Assembly (NCBI RefSeq): GCF_001189845.1
Contig: NZ_LFLZ01000004.1
Span: 62,001 to 126,000 of the forward strand
DNA: 64,000 nt
Source of the DNA: Bradyrhizobium tropiciagri
GTDB lineage: Bacteria > Pseudomonadota > Alphaproteobacteria > Rhizobiales > Xanthobacteraceae
Reading direction: 5' to 3'
Within the stretch, counting starts at the first letter, position 1. Each line of letters begins with the position of its first letter. The notes beneath the pieces are model-generated. The model saw nothing but the letters and a program-made list of their open reading frames with translations, searched no databases and was not told the DNA's origin. This document shows positions 1 through 7,400 of this stretch, one piece after another. The translations under genes and the position numbers were made by a program.

Positions 1-1
1 G

Positions 2-49
2 ATCCTGGATAATTTCAAGCGCTACGTCGAGACAAAGCGAGCGTCCTGA
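2..49 (+). CDS. possible C-terminal tail of an upstream gene (partial)
   Basis: An open frame enters from the left edge and ends at TGA 47-49, giving a 15-residue tail (ILDNFKRYVETKRAS). Its charged amphipathic composition looks protein-like, but the piece is too short to assign to a family. It may be chance. Confidence 0.3.
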   Translation: MLDNFKRYVETKRAS

Positions 50-238
50 TCCGGCGACTGCAGGCGATGTGATCGATGGCGCAAAGGTGCGGGCTGCGAC
101 CAGGCGGAAGCGGATCGACCAGATGATCGCAGAATTGAGGGCAGGCGGGATTTGCATGGGAATGGCACATCGGCCGAGCAAGCGGGCGAGGTGAGAGCGC
201 TCTCGGCGCGATCGCGATGGTGGTCAGGAGCAAATGCG

Positions 239-451
239 ATGCGCTTTGTCTTGGCACTTGGTCTGTTGGTCATGCTGTGCGCGTCCGCGGACGCCGCACC
301 ACGGCATCACCCTCATGCACGGCAACCCGCAACCGTTCGCGCGCCCGCGGATGCGACGCCACCGGCGCGCTTTGCTGTTCCTGGCTGGAGTGACGAAGCG
401 ACCCGCCAATGGCTCGACCGCGCGTCGGAGAATGCCGGCCGCGGCGGATAG
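239..451 (+). CDS. small secreted hypothetical protein (70 aa)
   Basis: The product is a 70-residue protein of unknown function. The ATG at 239 is chosen over an earlier in-frame ATG at 152. It is preceded by AGGAG at 226-230 with 8 nt spacing, and it starts a clear signal peptide: MRF, then a hydrophobic core (residues 4-16), with a likely cleavage after ADA near residue 19. The mature part is His/Pro/Ala-rich and ends in a short helical segment containing WSDEATRQWLDRASE. It is probably periplasmic. No domain is recognised. It stands convergent with the zinc-ribbon gene that follows. Confidence that it is a real gene is moderate; the function is unknown. Confidence 0.55.
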   Translation: MRFVLALGLLVMLCASADAAPRHHPHARQPATVRAPADATPPARFAVPGWSDEATRQWLDRASENAGRGG

Positions 452-473
452 TTCGATAGCCCGCGGCGCAAAT

Positions 474-770
474 TCAATCGTCGCCGTCGTCTTCAGTTCC
501 GCGCGAGCTCGATGCCGAGCGGCCGCCATATCGCCGCGGGGCGGCGGTGGCCTGTCTCGTGCTCACGCCCTCGCTTTCGCGCAGTTCCTTCCGTATGCGC
601 CGTGCGGTGCGCATCGCGCGCTTGATGTTTGCATCGTACGAGTCCTCGTCGAAGAACAGGACGATCTCGCAGCTTGGACATTGACGCGAGTAGCCGTTCT
701 GCAGCCGCTTGGCGCGATCGCGAAAGACGTTCTTGCAGCGTGTGCAACGGATCTGGACGGAATCTTCCAT
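474..770 (-). CDS. small zinc-ribbon protein (98 aa)
   Basis: The protein has a four-cysteine zinc ribbon near its N-terminus: C9-x2-C12 and C31-x2-C34, in the style of MJ0042-type zinc fingers. A basic helical segment follows (KRAMRTARRIRKELRES), then a low-complexity polar tail ending in EDDGDD. The start at 770 is preferred over an ATG 39 nt further upstream because the ribbon begins directly after it and an AGGG lies a few bases upstream. Small zinc-ribbon proteins of this form often bind nucleic acid or serve as protein modules, but nothing here fixes a role. It appears to be a single-gene unit, convergent with the small secreted gene at 239-451. Confidence 0.6.
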   Translation of the reverse strand: MEDSVQIRCTRCKNVFRDRAKRLQNGYSRQCPSCEIVLFFDEDSYDANIKRAMRTARRIRKELRESEGVSTRQATAAPRRYGGRSASSSRGTEDDGDD

Positions 771-1029
771 GACGGCCCTGACGTATCGGCGAACGGCGCA
801 CGCGCTCACAATAGCTTTGCGAAGGCAATTCCGGATTAAGAAAAATCACGAGGCGAAGCGCGCCGCAAACCATCGCGGCAACCTGCAATGTCACGAACCG
901 AATGCGTCGCGCAGCAGCAGGTGCTGCCGGAACTTTGTTCACGCACGGAGAACTACGGAAGTATTCGTGCGTTGAATGATAAGGAACAAGACGCGACTTC
1001 AGAGCAGACCGTGAACATCAAAAAGAAAA

Positions 1030-1058
1030 GGCCTCAGCGCGTGGGCCACGCCGAGGCC
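1030..1058. repeat. stem-loop, GGCCTC arms
   Basis: GGCCTC at 1030-1035 pairs with GAGGCC at 1053-1058, and the enclosed sequence contains GCGTGG and CCACGC, which could extend the fold. No T-run follows, so a terminator role is uncertain. It may be a dispersed intergenic palindrome. Confidence 0.35.
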
Positions 1059-1219
1059 AAGTTGACACTTTGGTCGTGAGGCACCGTCACCAGCGCCTCG
1101 ATGCTTAGCCTATCTTCGTTTCTCTGCAGCTAAATAGCCCATATGGGCCATGATGCCTGGCACAGAACGTGCAGACTTGGAGCCGTCAGGATTTTGCATC
1201 ACCTTCCTGGGGCTAGGAG

Positions 1220-1256
1220 CAGCGCCGTCCGCCTATATTTCAAGCGGACGGCGCTG
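1220..1256 (-). terminator. 13-bp perfect hairpin downstream of the DUF992 gene
   Basis: CAGCGCCGTCCGC (1220-1232) and its exact complement (1244-1256) flank an 11-nt AT-rich loop. It lies 37 nt past the stop of the minus-strand DUF992 gene, so it is probably its transcription terminator. There is no strong T-tract on the minus strand. A short TTTT run follows on the plus side. Confidence 0.5.
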
Positions 1257-1292
1257 TGCATTTTGGCAGCCGGCACGCGGCTCAAGCCGCGA

Positions 1293-1748
1293 TCAGTGAT
1301 CCATCGGTCGAATCTCCAGGCTCTCGATTTTCACCGGCGGAATTGCCGGATCCTTGTCATCGAGCGGATGCAACGCGATCGTCGCATTCGTGCCGCCGGC
1401 GAGAACATTGTCGCCCGCGCCGCTGGCGTGCGCGTAACTGCCGGCGAGATCGTCGAGTCCGAGCCACGGCACCGGCGCCATCACCTTCCAGGTCAACGCG
1501 ACGTCCTGATCGCCGATGAAAACACCAAGATTGGGAATGGCTGCGACGTAGCGGCGATCCGGTGCGCTCTCGACGTGCAGCACGCAGTCGAGATTGGTCA
1601 CCGGGCCGAGGATGAAACCTGTATCGGGGCCGCCGCGGCATGCGAGCGTCCCGGCCTGTACCTGTTGTGCCTCGGCCGTCGTGATGGGCGCGGCGAGCGC
1701 TGCCACGCCGCAGATCGCACGCAGTACCCAATGACCCGTCGTACGCAT
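1293..1748 (-). CDS. DUF992 domain-containing secreted protein
   Basis: This is a 151-residue exported protein. It starts with a signal peptide (MRTTGHWVLRA, then a hydrophobic stretch ending TTAEA-QQ). The body matches the DUF992 pattern: AGTLAC, then GFILGP, a central segment with YVAAIPNLGVFIGDQD and WKVMAP, and a glycine-rich ending with AGDNVLAGGTNATIALHPL. Two cysteines (in TLACRGG and NLDCVL) are spaced as in the family and may form a disulphide. Function is unknown; the family is common in Rhizobiales and predicted to be periplasmic. ATG 1748 is preferred over TTG 1760 because neither has a strong ribosome site and ATG gives a normal signal peptide. A 13-bp hairpin lies just downstream. 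Confidence 0.75.
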   Translation of the reverse strand: MRTTGHWVLRAICGVAALAAPITTAEAQQVQAGTLACRGGPDTGFILGPVTNLDCVLHVESAPDRRYVAAIPNLGVFIGDQDVALTWKVMAPVPWLGLDDLAGSYAHASGAGDNVLAGGTNATIALHPLDDKDPAIPPVKIESLEIRPMDH

Positions 1749-2095
1749 GGTGCCGTACAACGCCGATGATGCGCAATCGCTCCACGATCCCCGCCGCGGC
1801 CTTCGCTTGTGGTTAAGAGAGTTTTAGAGCCGGGGTTGTGTTGCCGCCAACGGGAGGGCCTTTGCGGCGATCCGGCTGAGCTGGCGGACACATCCGCCAG
1901 GCAAAGTGCAGCCGACCACCACGCCGCAAAAATGCGCCGGCCACGACCACGCTGCTCGGTCTGAAAAAACTACGCCGCCGGGCTCGAAATGGATTGTCCC
2001 GGCGGCGCCCTGTTTCAATCTGGGCCCGCAATCCCAGTCATGGTCTGTCTGCAAGACGGGCGCCAAGGTTCGAATGCCCCGGAGTCTTACGGGGA
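1749..2095. other. intergenic stretch without a supported gene
   Basis: A 74-aa open frame at 1906-2130 (+) exists, but it has no ribosome site and no recognisable fold, and it runs into the antisense of a better small ORF. I see no terminator or clear promoter. The stretch may carry the promoter of the minus-strand DUF992 gene. Confidence 0.3.
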
Positions 2096-2230
2096 TTAGC
2101 GTCTGGCGACCGTCTGGTGCTGGCTGCTGACCTTCTTGTGCCCAGGCGGAGGTCCGATGGTGGCCCAGACCACCGCGGCAATCACCATCGCCGTGAGGAT
2201 GGCGCCGGCCAAGGGCTGATCGTTGTCCAT
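2096..2230 (-). CDS. 44-aa single-pass membrane miniprotein
   Basis: Reading the minus strand from ATG 2230 to TAA 2096-2098 gives a 44-residue protein. It begins MDNDQPLAGAILTAMVIAAV and continues into VWATIGPPPGHKK. One hydrophobic helix (about residues 8-25) is followed by a Gly-Pro-Pro-Pro-Gly turn and a basic, polar tail ending VARR, which suggests an inner-membrane protein with the tail in the cytoplasm. GGAG lies only 1 nt from the ATG, so translation may depend on coupling to the 27-aa ORF that ends 13 nt upstream. No family is recognised. It is below the usual gene-calling length, so it is easily missed. Confidence 0.5.
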   Translation of the reverse strand: MDNDQPLAGAILTAMVIAAVVWATIGPPPGHKKVSSQHQTVARR

Positions 2231-2243
2231 GCTCCGCGCCCGT

Positions 2244-2327
2244 TCAGATATGGTGCTCAAGCTTCCGCATCTCCTGCAGGCGAGCCAGGCAAAAATCCCG
2301 ATACAATTCGTTGATGAAATCCCACAT
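2244..2327 (-). CDS. 27-aa amphipathic mini-ORF
   Basis: The minus strand from ATG 2327 to TGA 2244-2246 encodes 27 residues starting MWDFINELYRDFCLARLQEM and ending RKLEHHI. The sequence is strongly helical and amphipathic. AAGGGGA sits 7 nt upstream of the ATG, a good Shine-Dalgarno match. It is followed after 13 nt by the 44-aa membrane ORF, and it lies downstream of the GT87-type glycosyltransferase gene (stop at 2496), so the three could share a transcript. The function is unknown. Real expression is plausible but unproven. Confidence 0.5.
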   Translation of the reverse strand: MWDFINELYRDFCLARLQEMRKLEHHI

Positions 2328-2495
2328 GACCGAATCCCCTTTGGTCCAGTAATGGGACGCTACGCCGGGTTTGTTTCCGGCCGGCTTCGTGGCTTCCTGA
2401 ACATGGCTTCATAGGGAGGCGATACGGGCAGGAACCGAACGTATGAGCTCCTTGCCCCAGCCGCGGCCTGCCGCCTTCCGCGGCGGATGCGACCC

Positions 2496-3809
2496 TCAAA
2501 CGCTGGCCGGCTCTCGCAACGGTGCGCCCGCGCTTGTCTCGCTCGCCGTGCGATGCCGGTAACTCATCAAGATGACCGCGATCACGGTCGCGCACATGAA
2601 CGGGCCGACCGGCCACAACACGAGCGGGAAAACGTATCCCAGCGTGAACACGATGCCGACACCGATCCGAAAGACACGACGATTGGAGCGCGGCGCGATC
2701 CGCTCGTCCGTGTCCGCATTCATGAGAAAGACCAGCGCGATCGCCAGGATCGGCATATCGTAGATGGCGAAGTAAGGAGAAACGAGCGGCGTTGCCGCAA
2801 GCAAACTCGCGGCTTGCACCGCGAAGTTGACCTGGCGGCGCCACATGATCAGCACCCAAATCGCGCAGGCTGCCGCGATTGCGATGTGCAACGACATCGC
2901 CGATCCGTAGTCCAGGCCGGCAAACCGAAACAGGCCATAGTTGCTTTGCAATTTATACCATGGCAGCGCGCCGCTGAGGTGAAACTGCGTCGCCGCGTAA
3001 GTTGCCGCCTCACGAAATCCCTTGAAAGTATCCCAGCCGAAGATGACCCCCGTGAGCAGGATGAGGGTGGGCGCCACGAGGCTGGCCGTGACGACGACAC
3101 GCCAGCGCTTGGTCGCGATCAGTACGAAAGGAAGCAGAACGCCGTATTGAGGCTTGAAGATGAGCAGCGCGAGCAGGAAGCCGCTCAGCAGCGGGCGCCT
3201 GTCCAACGTCAACGGGATGCGACCGAGCAGCGATGCCGCGAGCAGCGCACTTTGGCCGGCAATGAAATCAAAGAAGACAGGCGGCGCGGCGAGCGCAAGC
3301 AGCATTGCGGCGGAACGTGGCCGGATCGCATGAACGACGAGCAGCCAGCATAGCAGCTTGGCCGCGCTCCAAACCCAGAACGCGATCCAAAACGGCAGGA
3401 GCGCCAGCGGTGCCAGAACCAGGAAAAACACCGGCGGATAGAAAAACGGAACCGGCATCCGATCGTAAGGATACGTGGTGTGAGTGATCGGCTGCATCTG
3501 GACGAGCAGCTGATGCAGTTGCTGCCAGTCGTAGGCGGTCGCCGCGCGGCCCTCGATCGCCATCGTGCCCGCGCCCCAGAAACACGAAAAGTCGATCCCG
3601 GGATGGCTGCCGGCACTGACAAATATCAGCACTACGGCGAGGATCGTGAGGCACAACAGGACAGCGCAGGCTGCTGCTTGCGCCGGGTCGTCTCCCGCAG
3701 AAACATCCCAGCTCAGCATCTTTTTCGACGAACCGGTCATGATCAAGGCTGCTTCTGAAAAATAGAACTGTTCGCGCGACCGGAAGAAATCGATGTCGCC
3801 GTCCGGCAT
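2496..3809 (-). CDS. DUF2029 / GT87 family integral membrane glycosyltransferase
   Basis: The protein has about 437 residues with roughly nine to ten hydrophobic segments. The GT87 (DUF2029) hallmarks are an early periplasmic loop with DFSCFWGAGTMAIEGR and a YPYDRMPVPFFYPPVFF segment, followed by FKPQYGVLLPFVL and a later YFAIYDMP. Members transfer sugars such as mannose from polyprenyl-phosphate carriers on the outer face of the inner membrane; the acceptor here is unknown. The start is uncertain: ATG 3809 gives a polar N-terminus, ATG 3740 gives a start (MTGSSKKM) nearer the first helix, and neither has a strong ribosome site. Two mini-ORFs lie downstream on the same strand. Confidence 0.8.
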   Translation of the reverse strand: MPDGDIDFFRSREQFYFSEAALIMTGSSKKMLSWDVSAGDDPAQAAACAVLLCLTILAVVLIFVSAGSHPGIDFSCFWGAGTMAIEGRAATAYDWQQLHQLLVQMQPITHTTYPYDRMPVPFFYPPVFFLVLAPLALLPFWIAFWVWSAAKLLCWLLVVHAIRPRSAAMLLALAAPPVFFDFIAGQSALLAASLLGRIPLTLDRRPLLSGFLLALLIFKPQYGVLLPFVLIATKRWRVVVTASLVAPTLILLTGVIFGWDTFKGFREAATYAATQFHLSGALPWYKLQSNYGLFRFAGLDYGSAMSLHIAIAAACAIWVLIMWRRQVNFAVQAASLLAATPLVSPYFAIYDMPILAIALVFLMNADTDERIAPRSNRRVFRIGVGIVFTLGYVFPLVLWPVGPFMCATVIAVILMSYRHRTASETSAGAPLREPASV

Positions 3810-4066
3810 TGTTCAAAAATATTCAAACGCCACGCCAAGGTTTATCCCGGCAATCTGGGATGCAGCAACGATGTATTGTTCTTAACCTAACCGGCCGACG
3901 CCAGCTGCCCTGGTCCTGTCCCGGTCGTGATTTTACGGGACTACGGGTTGATGGCTCGCAACGGAGTGAAGCTCATTTCGGGACAGGCATTGGATGATCG
4001 GTGATTCTGACCGGGTGAGCCAAAAACCAATCGCGACCCACTGAGAAAACGGAGCTGGAAATGAAC

Positions 4067-4143
4067 TGGCGATCCCGGCAGGATTCGAACCTGCAACCCG
4101 CGGAGTAGAAATCCGCTACTCTATCCAGTTGAGCTACGGGACC
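4067..4143 (-). tRNA. tRNA-Arg (TCT anticodon)
   Basis: The minus strand folds as a full cloverleaf: acceptor GGTCCCG pairs with CGGGATC, the D-arm begins GCTC, the anticodon loop TTTCTAC has TCT at positions 34-36, and the T-arm has GGTTCGAATCC. CCA is encoded at the 3' end (4067-4069). No integrase or repeat suggests use as an integration site. Confidence 0.95.
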
Positions 4144-4430
4144 GTGGCCGCCTTGTAGCACCGCCATTATGAAAAATCCGCCTTTCCGCCAAGTCCGTCC
4201 GAACCGATTTCTGGGGGCGAGCGACAAAGGCGTGCAGGGGTCCCGCCCTGCGTTGACCTGACCAGTCCGCCGGGCCGGCCTGACACTGCCGCCGGGGCTT
4301 GTCGAAGGATGTCGGCAATGCGATCTGCGACGTTTTCGTCCGTTCATGTCCGCGCCTTCACTCCGTCACCTTTTCGCGCATTTTTAGCCCCAACGCGGCG
4401 GTCGACCGCGGGGCGTTCAGGAGCTCCATC
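4144..4430. other. divergent intergenic region between tRNA-Arg and the macroglobulin gene
   Basis: The stretch holds the promoters of both divergent units. On the minus strand, CATAAT (complement at 4166-4171) lies about 22 nt before the tRNA, a plausible -10. The open frame that reaches back to 4299 is not used as a start because the signal peptide and ribosome site are at 4431. Confidence 0.35.
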
Positions 4431-7400
4431 ATGATCGGATTGGTTCGTGCCGCCGCACTTTGCGCCGCGCTGGCGCTCGGCATGGTCAGCGCCCAGGCTG
4501 CGGACAAGGCCTTCAAACGCGACGATCTCGCCGATTCCGCGATCAAGCTGGAAGCCCAGATCAAGAGCGAGGCGGGCGCGGTCAACAAGTCGGCGGCGAC
4601 CTTGCGCACCGATGCCGACGCCGCCTTCAAGCGCAACGATTTCCGCGGCGGGCTCACGATCCTCGGCCAGATCGCGGCGACCGCGCCCGAGGACGGCGCC
4701 AACTGGCTGCGGCTCGCCAAGACCGTCTTCCAGATCCGGTCGGCGAGCTCCAGCGAACAGACCTTCCTGATGGAACGCGCCTCCACCGCCGCCTACATCG
4801 CCTATCAGCGCGCCGGAAACGCGGGGGAGGAAGCCGACTCGCTGGCCGTGCTCGGCAAGGCGCTCGCCGAGCGCAAGCTGTGGCGACCGGCACTCGACGC
4901 GCTGCGGCTGTCGCTCGACCTGCGCGAGGTGGCCGATGTCAGAGGCCAGTATGAAAAGATGCGCGACGAGCACGGCTTCCGGCTGCTCGATTATACCGTC
5001 GATTCGGATGCGGCCTCGCCGCGAGCCTGCTTTCAGTTCTCGGAGGAACTGGCCAAGCGCGTCGACTTCGCGCCGTACCTGGCACTGGCCGGCACCGACA
5101 AGCCGGCCCTGTCGGCGGAAGGCCAGCAGCTCTGCGTCGACGGGCTGAAGCATGGCGAGCGCTACAACATCAATCTGCGCGCCGGTCTGCCGTCGAGCGT
5201 CAAGGAGACCCTGTCGAAATCGGCCGAGTTCAACATCTATGTCCGTGACCGCAAGCCGTTCGTGCGGTTCACGGGGCGGGCCTATGTGCTGCCGCGGACC
5301 GGCCAGCGCGGTATCCCGGTGGTTAGCGTCAACACGCCGGCAGTCACGGTCGACGTGTTCCGGATCGGCGACCGAAACCTGATCAACACGGTGATCGACA
5401 GCGACTTCCAGAGCACGCTTAGCCGCTACCAGCTGTCCGATCTCGGCGGCCAGCGCGGCGTCAAGGTGTGGTCCGGTGAGCTTGCGACCGCCACCACGCT
5501 GAACCAGGATGTGGTCACGGCATTTCCGGTCGACCAGGCGCTCGGCGACCTGCAGCCGGGTGTCTATGTGATGACCGCCGCGGCCAAGGGCCCGGGCACC
5601 GACGACGACGGGACCCTGGCGACGCAATGGTTCATCGTCTCGGACATGGGCCTGTCGGCCTTCTCCGGCAATGACGGTATCCACGTCTTCGTCAACTCGC
5701 TGGCCTCGACCGAACCGGTCGCCAACGCCGAAGTGAAGCTGGTCGCCCGCAACAACGAGATCCTCGCCACCCGCAAGACCGATGCGGCCGGCCACGTGCT
5801 GTTCGAGCAGGGGCTGGCCCGCGGCGAGGGCGGCCTGTCGCCGGCATTGCTCACGGTGATGGGTGAAAAGTCCGACTATGCCTTCCTGAGCCTGAAGACC
5901 AACGCGTTCGACCTCACCGACCGCGGCGTCGCCGGGCGCGCCATCCCGGCCGGCGCCGACGCCTTCGTCTACGCCGAGCGCGGCGTCTACCGCTCCAACG
6001 AGACCGTTTACCTGACCGCGCTGCTGCGCGACGGCCAGGGCAATGCCCTGACCGGGACCCCGCTGACGATGGTGATCGAGCGGCCGGATGGCGTTGAATT
6101 CCGCCGCGCCGTGCTGCCCGACCAGGGCGCCGGCGGCCGGATGCTGGCGGTGGCGCTGAACTCCGCCGTGCCGACCGGCACCTGGCGGGCCCGCGTCTTC
6201 ACCGATCCCAAGGGCTCGTCGGTCGGCGAGACCACCTTCATGGTCGAGGATTACATCCCCGAGCGGATCGAATTCGACCTGACCAGCAAGGAGAAGGTGA
6301 TCAAAGCTGAAGTTCCAGTGGAACTTCAGGTCTCGGGCCATTTCCTCTATGGCGCGCCGGCTTCGGGCCTGCAGCTCGAAGGCGACATGCTGGTGGCGCC
6401 CGCAGCAAACGGCCGGCCCGGCTATGCCGGCTACCAGTTCGGTGTCGATGACGAACAGACCGCGAGCAACGAGCGGACCCCGATCGAGGACCTGCCGGAG
6501 GCTGACGCCAATGGCGCAGCAAGCTTCCCGGTCAAGCTCGAGAAGGTGCCGGCCTCGACCCGGCCGCAGGAGGCCCAGATCTTCATCCGCATGGCGGAGA
6601 GCGGCGGCCGCTCGGTCGAGCGCAAGATCGTGCTGCCGGTGGCCCCCAGCGCCTCGCTGATCGGCGTCAAGCCGCTGTTCGGCGACAAGAGCGTGGCCGA
6701 GGGCGACAAGGCCGAGTTCGATGTCGTGTTCGTCGCGCCCGACGGCAAGCAGCTGCCGCGCAACGGACTGCGCTACGAGCTGCTGAAGCTGGAGTCGCGC
6801 TACCAGTGGTATCGGCAGAATTCGTCCTGGCAGTACGAGCCGGTCAAGTCGACCCGCCGCGTGTCCGATGGCGACGTCAACCTCGCCGCCGACAAGCCGA
6901 TGCGCCTGACCTTCCAGCCGCAGCCGGGCCGTTATCGGCTCGACGTCAAGTCGACCGACGCCGACGGCCCGGTGACCTCGGTGCAGTTCGACGTCGGCTG
7001 GTATTCCGACGGCAGCGCCGACACGCCGGATCTGCTGGAAACCTCGATCGACAAGCCGGAATATGCCTCGGGCGACACCATGACGGTGTCGGTAAACGCA
7101 CGCACCGCCGGCAAGCTCACGGTCTACGTGCTCGGCGATCGCTTGCTGACGACCCAGAGCGTCGACGTCAAGGAAGGCACCCAGCAGGTCAAGCTGCAGG
7201 TCGGCAAGGACTGGGGCACCGGCGCCTATGTGATGACGACGCTGCGCCGTCCGCTCGATGCCGCCGCCGGGCGTATGCCGGGCCGCGCGATCGGGCTGAA
7301 ATGGTTCGGCATCGACAAGAAGACGCGCACGCTTGCCGTCGCGCTGTCGCCGCCCGCCTTGGTGCGGCCGGGCTCGACGCTGAAGATCCCGGTCAAGCTC

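Larger units (their letters stand above)
771..1292. other. gene-poor stretch with two hairpins
   Basis: I see no convincing gene here. Short open frames on the plus strand lack ribosome sites and protein-like composition. The stretch holds two inverted repeats, listed separately at 1030-1058 and 1220-1256. Confidence 0.4.

Noticed and set aside
888..1079. A 63-codon plus-strand frame
   Set aside because: It lacks a ribosome site, and its end coincides with the hairpin at 1030-1058.
4067..4143. tRNA-Arg as a mobile-element attachment site
   Set aside because: No integrase, no repeated tRNA end and no change in gene type on either side.
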